DNA of 64,000 nucleotides from NCBI GenBank assembly GCA_022457155.1, contig JAJGOT010000219.1:1136001-1200000 (forward strand). Direction: 5' to 3'. The notes beneath the pieces were generated by a model. That model saw nothing but the letters and a program-made list of their open reading frames with translations. It was not told the DNA's origin and did not search any database. Positions 23,301 through 32,524 of this stretch are shown here, piece after piece; the stretch's first letter is position 1; each line of letters starts with the position of its first letter. The position numbers and the translations under genes were made by a program. Source of the DNA: Cladopsammia gracilis. Lineage: Eukaryota > Cnidaria > Anthozoa > Scleractinia > Dendrophylliidae.

Positions 23301-25435
23301 CTGGACGCGCGCTTTATGTACGATTTCAGCAACTCGTCGCTAGAACTTGGCGCAATCACTTTACACACAGCCCGACAGGCTTCGTCCACCTTCTCTTCGC
23401 ACATCCGTTTTTCTTTCTCTGTCGCAGTGCCCCAATCCACCTTCAGCCTAAAGATCAACGGCTCTAACGTTTTGATATCGGACAGTCCAGCGATTTGCGC
23501 CATTGCAGTATTATACACCTCGAATGTGTGGTCTGGAAAAGTCTGCATCTCCTCGTCTGTGCTGTCATCGTCCACTGACTCTAGTTTGCGCCACTGTCCA
23601 GGTGTCCAAGGGAAGTCACTAAGTGGCGTGGAAACAGTTGGGGTGTTTGGTGGGATCTCTCGCATCTCCGCCAAGGCCTTTTCTTTGCTCTTCCTGTAGG
23701 AGACACAAGAAGGCATTACCCTTATGGCAATGATGGAAAAGCGATTGGGAAGAGAGCTATCTGCTAAACGGAAGCTACGATGATTTTCTTGCGAAAACTC
23801 CAAGTTATAGAATTTAGTAGCATAAATTCACGTTTCTTTATACATAAGAGGCAGATCTCATTCAATCACCCCGGGGGCCACACCCACAAATTGTTACTAG
23901 AGGGCATTTCATATCGATAATAAAGCGGATTGTGCCATTTAAAAAAAGCAAACGAAAAATAAAAACTTCCACATTTTGGTTTGCAAGTTTCAACGCAATG
24001 CCGTTTGGAACAACAATATAAAAGTGATCGGGGAGGGGCTCGACCATATTTGTTTCACGTTTTTGAACTTTTAGGATTTTTTTTCCTGAAACAAATACTC
24101 CTTTATATTGTTACCAACCAATAGGTTTCTCTAATGATCCGTCCCCTAGGGTGTTTTGCAGAATACTCAGAGAGTGGGCGGAGCAAGGCATGTCGCCTTC
24201 TTATTACAACGCAAACAGGACTAAGTTAGCCAATCCCGAACAAGCGTTCTCACGATCTTATCTTGCGCGAACAGAATTGTGTTCGAACCATCACAAGAAC
24301 TGAGGATAACTGGTTTAGCGCATTTTGCTGTAAAAAACAAGCTTATTTATATTAAAGATACCTGGTTAGCAGCACTGCATCATCTTCATCACGTGGACCC
24401 GCATTCGCGCTTTCTCCCTGTAGCCACTGCCAATTACTCTGGACCCTTTTGCTGTGCGCCTTTCTACAGCTACCACAGATAGCTAAAAAACATCATACAT
24501 GAGGTTATTTCTAATACAGTAAAATGCCACGTATAAGAACCTAGTGGATTAAGAACCTACAGCCTGAAATTTGCATTTAGACACCCATTTTGTAAGAACC
24601 TATTCAGCCTGAAATTTGGGAAAGGTTGTTATTGGTACCTGATTTTCATAGAGTGCAGACATTTGACTCATGAAATACAACTTAATATTCTAAAAAGTGA
24701 TACTTACTGCTGTTTTTTATTTTATTTTTTAATATCACTGTTTAGTAGTGTTTCATGAATGTAATGTCTGAAATCTAGTAACTTTTACACCACACCTATG
24801 TTATACATCTTTATTTAAAATTTCATGACCTGCACCTCTCTTTGAAAAAATAGAACCTCTTTAAGAAACCAAACAGGCTTATTTCTTATGCTTCAAATAT
24901 ATAAGAACCTATTCAGCTTGACCTGGAAATTGTAGGTTCTTCATACGTGGGATTTTACTGTACCTGCCATTTACACAAGTTGATTTTAGTCTCAATTGTT
25001 TCAAATAAAGACCGTAACATATAAAATAGATAAATACTTACGTGCTCCGACAGGAACAAGAACGCCAAACACTTCCATCACTTCCCTTGACACTTTCAAA
25101 GTAAATGCCCGATCTGTTCTGGCTGCTTTGCGCTCTCCCTTGTGGTCAGGGTACTTGCATGAGCTTAACTTTGTCTGATTTCCCCAGTACTGCCCGAGAT
25201 ACGCACGGTGCTTCGGACAAACAAACATCTCTTTTCTCCGCGCTTCGGTTGTATGAAACAAACCTGAACGCACCAAAATCAATTCTCCCTCCGTAATCCG
25301 TTCTCGACTCAAATGACATCGGGATAAATGTTGACTTATATCGTTCCTACATTGATCTAAGCTCACAAGCTCAGCTATACCTCGAAATTCTCCACAGTCT
25401 TCAGATTCCCGTGTTTTTAGAAAACAAGTCGCCAT
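20371..25435 (-). pseudogene. Sola-like transposase gene, three exons, one in-frame TAG
   Basis: Proposed exons: 25435-25042, 23760-21957 and 21601-20371. They splice in phase to 1143 codons. The exon 2/3 join is strong (AAG|GTAATT and TTTCTAG|G). The exon 2 acceptor at 23761 is in phase; a better-looking acceptor at 23694 is out of phase. Exon 1 has a Cys/His block (FVCPKHRAYLGQYW...CKYPDH) and ends near the family-like VFGVLVPVGA. The DDE-like core has MDWAMKF then YREKQSEWYGKRGMSWH, RSDGAGCYH, and across the intron YDFSEPQFGKDVCDR. A C2H2 finger (CNEAGC...HINFGNH) and a C-terminal SAP-like helix pair (FTVKELRVMCDHFELP) suggest DNA binding. A TAG at 22273-22271 sits between MKFT and MKYREK, right after the first catalytic Asp, and otherwise the frame is open. 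It would cut and paste the element. The source of the third acidic residue is uncertain. Confidence 0.75.
24517..24960. mobile_element. Tc1/mariner-like MITE inside the transposase intron
   Basis: The element is 444 bp. The ends CAGTAAAATGCCACGTAT and the complement of CATACGTGGGATTTTACTG are inverted repeats of about 28 bp. TA lies just outside each (24515-24516 and 24961-24962). The interior repeats TAAGAACCTATTCAGCCTGA several times. There is no ORF. It is inserted in the first intron of the large transposon's gene, so it is younger than that copy's arrival or travelled with it. Confidence 0.75.
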
Positions 25436-25778
25436 GATACAAACTGTGCTTTCCTACGACTTTGGCGAGGTTTTGCGTGACAACCAGCTAATTTGCATAT
25501 AAGTAATTTTAAATAGTAAATGAATGATTTTCACAAAGATAGTTTTAAAATTGCTATAAATCATTTTAGAGTGACACATTTTTTTTTCTGTTATGATAAC
25601 ATAATTGTTCAAATGTAAAGTGGCTTTAAGAATATCATTCATTTACTTGCGCTGCGCCAGAGTGGTTTCTGAGTGGTTTCCATGACCTTTGCTCTATGAA
25701 CCTAAAATATTTTGCCTTTATGATTTTGAAATAAAATTACCAAAAGGTTTATTTTAAGGTTTTGAGAAAACATTTTAA

Positions 25779-26431
25779 GCAAACTTTAGAGCTGTGAATA
25801 TTTTTTCGGTTAAGCGAAAGAAGCGAGTGATCGATCAAGTACAGATTATACTCATTATACAGAGTTACTTCTGTAAACAAAGTGCCGTGATGGCCAAATT
25901 AAGCCTCTCGTCACTCCGTGTGCAGGCGGATACCCGAAGATTTGACTTTAGAACCTCTTAAAACAAGGTAAGACCTTGATCTTGATATAAATTTTATATC
26001 AGATTTTTGTCCCACAATTGAGATTTTAGCTCTCGAATCTGAGCATGTTTCTTGGCACTCGCGTGACCTGTTCAGAGTGGTGTCTTTCGGGACTTACAGA
26101 TTGTCTACAAAATTATCAAAAGTCTCGATATTTTGCTCATTCGTCAATGAAAGGCAATGCAAACAGCTGGTGTGAAAGATATTTTACGATTATTTTTAGT
26201 TTTGATATAGCGTGACCCTCAAAAACGCCAAATTTCGGTCTTAAAATCGGCTCTGGGGGAAACGGATTGGCCCGGACGTGATCGCGCCTGTAGAAAAGCG
26301 AAAATATATTATTTGCAGAAAAGAAAATCATTTTTATTACTTATATACCAAACCCTTTTAGTGTACAAAGTTTAAAGAGAAACTTTTTTCTGACGCGAAA
26401 TCGACTGGACCGGTCTTAGCGGGACTGCCTC
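25779..26431 (-). repeat. Right long terminal inverted repeat of the large transposon
   Basis: Reverse complement of 18502-19158 with scattered substitutions. It starts GCAAACTTTAGAGC and ends GGTCTTAGCGGGACTGCCTC just before TTAA. Confidence 0.9.
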
Positions 26432-26435
26432 TTAA

Positions 26436-27037
26436 GAAAGATTTAATGTTTATAATGTCACAAGGGTGGGACAATGCTGCTCTTTGTTAACCTGAATTAT
26501 TCGCTTGCACAACTGTCATTTCTCGTGTCCCAAATAAACTTTATTGTACTCGCATTCATTTCAGTAAAGTAAAGTCATGCACAAAGATAATCAACGCTGC
26601 CGATAAATAATTAATTATCTTATCTTCCAGTGAATTCTAAGAAACCGAAATGCTTGCCTACTACTTTCATAGCGACGCCCTACAAAGATTTCCTTAGAAA
26701 ACAACCTCTTTTTTTAACTCGATTCTGATAATAATGCAAATTAATAATTATGGAATTGAGGAATATTTAATGTTTATAATGCCACAAAGGGTGGGACAAC
26801 GAAAAAATCTGAGTCCATGACAGGAGTCGAACCTACATGTATTGAGCAGACCAAATTTTTAAGTTTTGGGGGCAAAACTAAAGAAATTGGCAAGGAGAGC
26901 AGAGGTGATAAGGTGTTATAATATAACGTTACAGAAATTAAAGAAATATCTCTCAGAAAAATAAATATTGACTTATCTCCTATAATAAGGTATATCTGTG
27001 TCTAAAATGATAATTTACAGGAGATTTATTTTCATAG
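26436..27037 (+). other. AT-rich sequence and splice acceptor before the LRAT ORF
   Basis: This noncoding stretch ends in a strong acceptor, TTTATTTTCATAG|GTCCC at 27037/27038, ten bases before the LRAT ATG. A second AG lies at 27019-27020. The acceptor implies a 5' exon further upstream. GGGTGGGACAA is repeated at about 26465 and 26788. Confidence 0.5.
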
Positions 27038-27047
27038 GTCCCAAAAC

Positions 27048-28538
27048 ATGGCTGTCGATAACGAAGTGTACAAATACACGGACAAAGATGGTAAAAAGCA
27101 TGAAGTAGCCAAGGTACGTGTGTCCTCACTAGACCAGATTCAAAGAGGAGACCATATCTGTTTCAATCGTATTGGGTACTGGCATCACGCCATAGTAGAG
27201 GACATCGAAAAATGGACTGGCAAAATCAACGTTATTGAGTTTTCCAATACTGCACAACAATCCATTGAGGATAACAGCAGCCCACCAAAGACAAAAGTGC
27301 TCGCAAGGGTGGTTAGGGGGCATTACAACTTACAAAAGGACACTGTGTACGTAATCAAACACGAGAAATGTTTGGATCCCGACACTGTTGTTTCCAGGGC
27401 AATAAACAAACTAGGGCAAGATGATTACCACCTTATTTTCAATAACTGTGAGCATTTCGCCTTATGGTGTAAAACAGAAATATCATCTTCCGAACAAATA
27501 ATAGATGCCAAAGAGGCCATTAAAGTAGGAGTCATAGGCGTGGCGGCAAAGGGACTTGAAAACACTGTATCAAAATCAGGAAAGGAGATCTTTAAGATAG
27601 GGATTAGTCGCGTGGTGACAAAAGAAGTTGTTACCCAAACTATATCAAACACCGGACAACAAATCGTGAAATCCGGAGTTCGTGCTGTGACAAAAGAAAT
27701 AGTGGTCCATACTGCATCGAAAAGCGGACAAGAGTTGGTCAAAACTGGAGCTCGTGTGGTGGCAAAAGAAATTGCAGCCCAAACCGCATCGAACACTGGA
27801 CGAGAGATGGTCAAAACTGGAGTCCGGTTGGCAACAAAAGAGGTTGTGGCCCAAACTGCATCAAATGCTGGACAAGAAGTGGTCAAAACTGGAGTCCGCT
27901 TGGTAACAAAAGAGGTTGTAGCCCAAACTGCATCAAATGCTGGAGAAGAAGTGCTCAAAACTGGAGTCCGCTTGGCAACAAAAGAGGTTGTGGTCCAAAC
28001 TGCATCAAACACTGGACAAGAGATGGTCAAAACTGGAGTCCGTTTGGCAACAAAAGAGGTTGTGACCCAAACTGCATCAAATGGTGGACAAGAAGTGGTC
28101 AAAACTGGAGTGCGTGTGGCAACAAAAGAAGTTGTGACCCAAACTGCATCAAAAACGGGACAAGAAGTGGTCAAAACTGGAGTGCGTGTGACAACAGAAG
28201 AAGTAGTGACCCAAACAGCATCAAAAGCCGGAAGGGAAGTCTACCGAGAATCTGTTACTGGATCAGGGTTATTATGTGCAGCAGCTGTTGAGACCCTATT
28301 TGTGGCATGGGATATCAGTTGTGCTTATGCAGACATGAAAGCGGGAAAAATTAGCAACGAGGAATTAAAAAAAGCTGCTGGAAAAAGAATTGTGACAGGC
28401 ACAATAAATGCAGCAGCCTCTTCAACAGGAGCAGCAATCGGACAAGTTCTCATTCCTGTTCCGGTGTTGGGAGGAGTTGTGGGAGGTATTGTAGGATCGT
28501 CTCTTGGAAAATGTCTCGGAAGTCTGTTGCCTGAATAA
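27048..28538 (+). CDS. LRAT-domain protein with nine 24-residue repeats
   Basis: This intronless CDS encodes 496 residues. Residues about 28-145 form an LRAT/NlpC-P60-type domain: RGDHICFNRIGYWHHAIV with the first His at 46/47, and NNCEHFALWC with the nucleophile Cys at 134. The usual second His (as in a VIH strand) appears to be replaced, since that strand reads NVIEFSN. Residues about 185-400 are nine tandem 24-residue units of the form RLATKEVVAQTASNAGQEVV plus KTGV, preceded by a weaker tenth. The DNA repeats at 72 bp, so the array expanded recently. The C-terminus is Gly/Ala-rich and hydrophobic (GQVLIPVPVLGGVVGGIVGS), which may insert in membranes. LRAT relatives are acyltransferases or phospholipases at membranes. 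The stop overlaps AATAAATAAA, a likely polyA signal. An upstream AG suggests a spliced 5' UTR. Domain call sure, substrate unknown. Confidence 0.8.
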   Translation: MAVDNEVYKYTDKDGKKHEVAKVRVSSLDQIQRGDHICFNRIGYWHHAIVEDIEKWTGKINVIEFSNTAQQSIEDNSSPPKTKVLARVVRGHYNLQKDTVYVIKHEKCLDPDTVVSRAINKLGQDDYHLIFNNCEHFALWCKTEISSSEQIIDAKEAIKVGVIGVAAKGLENTVSKSGKEIFKIGISRVVTKEVVTQTISNTGQQIVKSGVRAVTKEIVVHTASKSGQELVKTGARVVAKEIAAQTASNTGREMVKTGVRLATKEVVAQTASNAGQEVVKTGVRLVTKEVVAQTASNAGEEVLKTGVRLATKEVVVQTASNTGQEMVKTGVRLATKEVVTQTASNGGQEVVKTGVRVATKEVVTQTASKTGQEVVKTGVRVTTEEVVTQTASKAGREVYRESVTGSGLLCAAAVETLFVAWDISCAYADMKAGKISNEELKKAAGKRIVTGTINAAASSTGAAIGQVLIPVPVLGGVVGGIVGSSLGKCLGSLLPE

Positions 28539-29250
28539 ATAAAAGCGACGATGAAAGGAAGAATTAAATCCATTAATTAGATTTCTGCCATGCATTTGAA
28601 ATTGGATTCTTGATTATTGTTAAATCTTACTGATAATCTCAGTGAGGGAATGTTGCCCAGTGATTCAGATATCCCGAAGTGATACAACATGGAGAATGCG
28701 AGCAGTTAAAAAGGTTAATTTAATAGAATCCTCAGAATTCAGAAAGATCAAATAAATCAACATAAATGAAAAATTAAATAAATAAATAATTAAATAAATA
28801 AATAGATATTAATAAATGATCATCATAAGCTTGTGAAAAAAGAAGAGTCTTAAGTTAAGATTAAAAGTAACCTTGCATTTTCTTTGTCAAAATAAATCAA
28901 AAGATTTGGTTAGCACTGAATAAGTGAATTATCTTATTATGAATGCTGGCTCGTTCTCCTCTTTAAGAAACGGTATCACAATACGATTGATGTGTTACAG
29001 TTGTGCATGGTAATTAATTAGTTTTCAATTCTTTGATCTGCGTTTATGATGCCTCTTACATTGAAATTAAGCGGGAATTACACCTGAATTATAACGATAT
29101 TTTAAGAGTTCAAAAATTATTTTTGAAACACCAATTAACAGTTGGTAAACAATTAATACCCAGACAAGAGCACCCCATGTTGGTGGTTAACTGTTTTGGT
29201 GTCCTTCTACTGAATATTTACTTCGTATTCTAATTTAAACGCGAAGTTCC
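28539..29250. other. AT-rich intergenic stretch
   Basis: A (AAAT)n-rich tract lies at 28755-28820. No gene was recognised. Confidence 0.45.
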
Positions 29251-29252
29251 GG

Positions 29253-29260
29253 TATAAAAG
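29253..29260 (+). promoter_or_regulatory. Candidate TATA box and core promoter
   Basis: TATAAAAG sits in GGTATAAAAGGAGCCTTGCC. A start site is expected near 29284-29290 (TTCTCACTTCC). The same TAAAAGGAGCC core occurs on the minus strand at about 37131-37141 upstream of the 302-residue gene. No protein-coding exon could be assigned downstream. Confidence 0.4.
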
Positions 29261-29399
29261 GAGCCTTGCCTGGCCATTCTCACTTCCAGTCGTCAATCAA
29301 CTACTGAAGCATTAACAAATGCCAAAAGCATGCATCATTACTTAGACCATTGCTAACACAATTTGGAAAAACTTTATAAAAGTTATATCAGACGTCTTT

Positions 29400-29642
29400 A
29401 TGAACTTCTACTTCTTTTTTTGCTATTGTTTGTCAACATGTCCTCAACGAATTCACCCTATTACGTTTACTCTTTATTCTAATGGCACTACAACAAAGGT
29501 TCTTGTGGTTCACTCTTTATGTCCAGCCCCGGAGGAGGGCGAAGATGACGACTTTGGAGCATCTGATGACTCGGGTTATGTACGGAAAGAAAGACGTTTT
29601 GCCAACTACCACCCTCTCATTCTTTTTCAAAGTAAATGGTAG
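29400..29642 (+). CDS. Hypothetical small ORF downstream of a TATA box
   Basis: This 80-codon ORF begins with ATG and a hydrophobic start (MNFYFFFCYCLSTC), followed by an acidic stretch (PEEGEDDDFGASDDSG). It lies 110-150 bp downstream of the expected start site of the promoter at 29253. I do not recognise it. It may be a small secreted protein, an exon read past its donor, or chance. Confidence 0.2.
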   Translation: MNFYFFFCYCLSTCPQRIHPITFTLYSNGTTTKVLVVHSLCPAPEEGEDDDFGASDDSGYVRKERRFANYHPLILFQSKW

Positions 29643-29707
29643 CCCTTAAAGTCCGGTCCTGCAATGAGCTAAAAGCTAATTGACTTTAACAATTGCATCA
29701 GGCAGTT

Positions 29708-29825
29708 TGTGCCTTAGCTCAGTCGCAGAGCGTAGTGATGATAACGCCAAGGTCGTGAGTTCGACCCTCACACGGACCACAAGAATTTATTTTTGTTTTT
29801 AGGTTGTTGTTATTGTTGTTGTTTT
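29708..29825 (+). mobile_element. tRNA-Ile-derived SINE or tRNA pseudogene
   Basis: Positions 29708-29779 follow a tRNA-Ile plan. There is a D-arm (GCTC-loop-GAGC), an anticodon loop ATGATAA (GAT) with T33, then AACGCCAAGGTCG as in eukaryotic tRNA-Ile, and a T-arm GTGAG-TTCGACC-CTCAC. The acceptor stem pairs at only about four of seven positions, so it is not a working tRNA gene. It is followed by a T-rich body and a (TTG)n-like tail at about 29802-29825, like the tail of the LINE at 5198. A tRNA-headed SINE using that LINE's machinery is the best reading. Confidence 0.6.
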
Positions 29826-29850
29826 GTTACGTAATTTAAAATATTTCAAA

Positions 29851-30310
29851 GCAGGTGACACTCGCATGGCATAACTTTATAAACCAACCAAACAATTTTG
29901 CAGTTTGGTTAAGGTATTAACTGAAGTTACAACCTTCATGTTAATATGAATTAGTTGGAACCTTCTGGGTTGTACAATATTAATGGAACCTACATTAAGC
30001 GGACACCATCGAGATCAGGAGAAGTGCCCCTTTCACTCTCAGAGTCAATTATGGAGACATGTAATGTAGTGTTAATTAACTTTTGAGTCTGTTGATAAAA
30101 TCCTATGGTGTGACCATTGAAATCAAAAAATCTTTGGCTGTACTTTGAGATTTTTCTTGAATTTTGTTTTTTGGCACTCTTGGGAGTTAAAGAGTTATAA
30201 TAGAGGTGTCCCAAAGTAGACCGAGGTTCCACTGTATTGGCAGGTAACTATTAATACTTACATACAGTCTGTAAAAACACTCAATCTTGCCACTTCCTCA
30301 AATAGCCCTT
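29851..30310. repeat. Dispersed repeat, copy 1
   Basis: Shares long matching stretches with 46105-47595: CAACCAAACAATTTTGCAGT or close, GGTTGTACAATATTAATGG, CACTCTTGGGAGTTAAAG, AGGTGTCCCAAAGTAGAC and CTCAATCTTGCCACTTCC. Part of it also recurs at 42535-42735. No ORF was recognised, and the class is unknown. Confidence 0.65.
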
Positions 30311-30329
30311 ATCGTAGATGAGTACGCCA

Positions 30330-30458
30330 ACATATCAGTGGTTTCTCGCTTTCTTGACCCTATAGTCCCATTTTGATGTTTCCGCTCATCGTCGTCAGAG
30401 GTTCTATTAAACATCAAAACGAGACTATAGGGTCAAGAAAGCGAGAAACCACTGATGT
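30330..30458. repeat. Strong hairpin with arms of about 51 bp
   Basis: ATCAGTGGTTTCTCGCTTTC onward (30330-30381) pairs with 30409-30458 over about 50 bp with two mismatches and a 2-base gap. The loop is 27 bp. It borders a Pro/Ala- or Gln/Glu-coding GC-rich stretch. It could be the terminus of a mobile element. Confidence 0.75.
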
Positions 30459-30571
30459 CGACGAAGTCTTACCTCCGCCGCCCGCTCCTGCGGTTCCTGA
30501 ACCCGCACCGGTTGAAGTGGTTGAACCTGCGGTTCCTGCAGTTCCTGCAGCTCAAGCGGCCGAGCAATAGG
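30459..30571. other. GC-rich imperfect hexamer repeat
   Basis: Units like CCTGCGGTTCCTG/CAGTTCCTGCAG give a Pro-Ala-Val-Glu-rich peptide on the plus strand and a Leu-Gln-Glu-Pro-rich one on the minus strand. The base composition is unlike the flanks. Coding status is undecided. Confidence 0.35.
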
Positions 30572-30739
30572 TAATATTTTGTCCTTGTCTTGGTATGCGC
30601 CTCCCTCGGTTAGTTTCTGTCGCATTGTTGCGTTCAGCGTGTTCACTTCCCCGCTTGTAGCTCGCCTCACGTATCGCTGCCCGTTTGTTTGTCTATTTTT
30701 TCTGCTCAGTGCGCTTTGGTCCTATTTCTATTTTGGCTT

Positions 30740-31290
30740 ATTTGCTTCCTACGCGCCCCGTTAGGTGTTATCGTTTCTTTTTGGTTCTATTGTTATTGTT
30801 GTTTTTATTCGCGCTTATTGTTTCAGGCGGCGCCCTCATTGGGCGTTGTTGTTTTTTATTTTGGTTCTTCTGTTTGGTTGTTTTTGTTCGCGCTTATTGT
30901 TTCGGCGGCGCTCGCTGTCTTAGTTGGTGTGATGTCTTCGGATTTTACCGACTTTTAAATGTAGATGTGGATTAGGCGCTATTGTTTTCTATTTGGTTCT
31001 ATCGTATTGTTGTTTTTATTCGCGCTTGTTGTTTCGGGCGGCGCCCTCATTAGGCGTTTTTCGTTTTTTTGGTTCTTCTGTATTGTTGTTTTCGTTCGCG
31101 CTTATTATTTTGGGCGGCGCTCTCATTAGGCCTTATTGTTTTTATTTGGTTCTGTTGTATTGTTGTTTTTATCCGCGCTTATTATTTCAGGCGGCGCTTT
31201 TTTCCATTCGCGCTTATTGTTCCACAGGCGACGCCATCAGTAGGCGCTATCGTTTCTTATTTGGTTCTATTGTAGCACCTTTTTGCTTTG
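30740..31290. repeat. Degenerate tandem array, unit about 75-110 bp
   Basis: About six units share CGCGCTTATTGTTTCAGGCG, GCGCCCTCATTAGGCGTT and TTTGGTTCTATTGTATTG. The array yields long open frames rich in Phe/Leu/Cys that I regard as artefacts of the repeat. Confidence 0.7.
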
Positions 31291-31294
31291 CGCT

Positions 31295-31690
31295 ATGGCC
31301 TAGAGCCAACGCCCCGGAGAGGCGTGACATGTTTTTCAGAGTTTTGTATTTCATGGCCTGGAGGGCCAGCGCCCCGGGGAGGCGCGGCACATTTTTCAGA
31401 GTTTTATATTTCATGGCCTGGAGAGCCAGCGCCCCGGTGAGGGGTGATATGTTTTTTCAGAGTTTAATATTTCATGGCCTGGAGAGCCAGCGCCCCGGAG
31501 AGGCGTGACGTGTTTTTCAGAGTTTTGTATTTCATGGCCTGGAGAGCCATCGCCCCGGAGAGGCGTGACATGTTTTTCAGAGTTTTATATTTCGTGGCCT
31601 GGAGGGCCAGTGTTCTGGATAGTCGTCACATGTTTTCAGAATTTTATGTTTTGTGGCTCGGAGCCAGCGTCCCGTAGAGGCACCACGTGC
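31295..31690. repeat. Minisatellite, unit about 60 bp, seven copies
   Basis: The unit contains CATGGCCTGGAGAGCCAGCG, CCCCGGAGAGGCGTGACATG and TTTTTCAGAGTTTTGTATTT. As the period is near a multiple of three, it keeps open frames in two phases; I do not treat these as genes. Confidence 0.8.
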
Positions 31691-32029
31691 TTTCAGCGAC
31701 CTGGGCTATTGCATGTTGGGAAGTCTGTAATGTTATCCTAGGCTTATTGCGTCCCGCTGTGTTTCTGCGCGCGCAAGCCGTATGTACCTCAGTTTGTGGT
31801 AGCTACGCGTTTTGAGTTGTTTTGTTATCCTCTTGAAATAAAGTTTATTTAGCATCCACGCCTTTTGTGTTTTGTGTTTGGGTGGGACCTTGCCCTCTCC
31901 TCAGTTGACCTTGGGGGGACCTTCTCAGTCTCTATTCCGGATCTGATTCGGAGCTTGAGGTCAACAGAGGGTTGGGCTCCCTGGTTTTTTTTTTATCCCT
32001 CATTTTTTGTTTTGTCTGTTACGCTTTAG

Positions 32030-32524
32030 GTGGGTCCCCCTTTGTTCGCCACTAGACTGCAAGCAGCTCAGGGATTCACCTCTTTGGGGGACGTACCCCT
32101 TCCCTGTCTTACACAGGGAGCCCCTCCCTTTGTTGGCCCTTTGTCTCCTCCGGAATTGGTGGCGTCTCGCCCAAGTTTGGGCAATCTCGCCCATTTGCGT
32201 AACAAATCATTGAGCGATAAGCCTTTTACGGGCTCTGCGGTATACAACCGTTTGAAGAGGTATCTTTCGGAGGCTAAACTCCATGCGGGGGAAACCCCGC
32301 ATAGTTTTCGCGTTGGGTTATCTACCACTCTTCGCCTTTTGGGTTGCTCGCAGGAAGACGTGGCCCAGTATTTGGGCTGGAAAAGTGGGGAGGTGGCGAA
32401 GAGGTATGTACAACGCTCGGACGCTAACGCGTCCCTTACCATACTAGAATCGGTTTTCCCTAGGACGGCTTCAACTCATTTAACACCAGTGTCACACCCG
32501 GATAATTTACAGTCCGCTGTTTAG
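32030..32524 (+). CDS. Tyrosine recombinase C-terminal exon (Crypton/DIRS type)
   Basis: This open segment of 164 codons follows a good acceptor (ACGCTTTAG|GTGGG at 32029/32030), so it is probably a last exon and not a complete ORF. It carries the C-terminal signature of tyrosine recombinases: PHSFRVGLSTTLRLLG (His-x-x-Arg), YLGWKSGEVAKRYV with Trp at the second His position and the nucleophilic Tyr. The upstream catalytic Arg domain is not in this exon and was not found. The enzyme would cut and rejoin DNA, integrating a Crypton or DIRS/Ngaro-type element. The two tandem arrays and the hairpin at 30330 lie just upstream and may be part of the same element. Class assignment is open. Confidence 0.7.
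   Translation: MGPPLFATRLQAAQGFTSLGDVPLPCLTQGAPPFVGPLSPPELVASRPSLGNLAHLRNKSLSDKPFTGSAVYNRLKRYLSEAKLHAGETPHSFRVGLSTTLRLLGCSQEDVAQYLGWKSGEVAKRYVQRSDANASLTILESVFPRTASTHLTPVSHPDNLQSAV

Larger units (their letters stand above)
18502..26431 (-). mobile_element. Large Sola-like DNA transposon with about 655-bp inverted termini
   Basis: The outer ends are GAGGCAGTCCCGCTAAGACC and its complement, each followed outward by TTAA (18498-18501 and 26432-26435). The left arm runs 18502-19158 and the right arm 25779-26431. By eye they are well over 90% identical. The interior holds a single three-exon transposase gene on the minus strand, interrupted by one TAG. A Tc1-like MITE sits in its first intron. The TTAA target and the order of transposase motifs suggest the Sola superfamily, perhaps its Sola3 branch; Kolobok and piggyBac also use TTAA. 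Family naming is inference from memory; the transposon structure is seen directly. Confidence 0.85.

Noticed and set aside
23694..23694. Acceptor at 23694 as the start of transposase exon 2
   Set aside because: The site looks good but joins exon 1 out of phase; the acceptor at 23761 keeps the frame.
27425..28174. 249-codon minus-strand frame with periodic repeats
   Set aside because: It is the antisense shadow of the 72-bp repeats of the LRAT-domain gene.
29708..29779. A working tRNA-Ile gene
   Set aside because: The acceptor stem is mostly unpaired and the anticodon is GAT, unlike the AAT or TAT of animal nuclear tRNA-Ile; a SINE or pseudogene is more likely.
30993..31677. Open frames rich in Phe/Leu and with MAWRASAPGRR-type repeats
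   Set aside because: They follow the period of two tandem arrays, in several phases at once, and have no domain.
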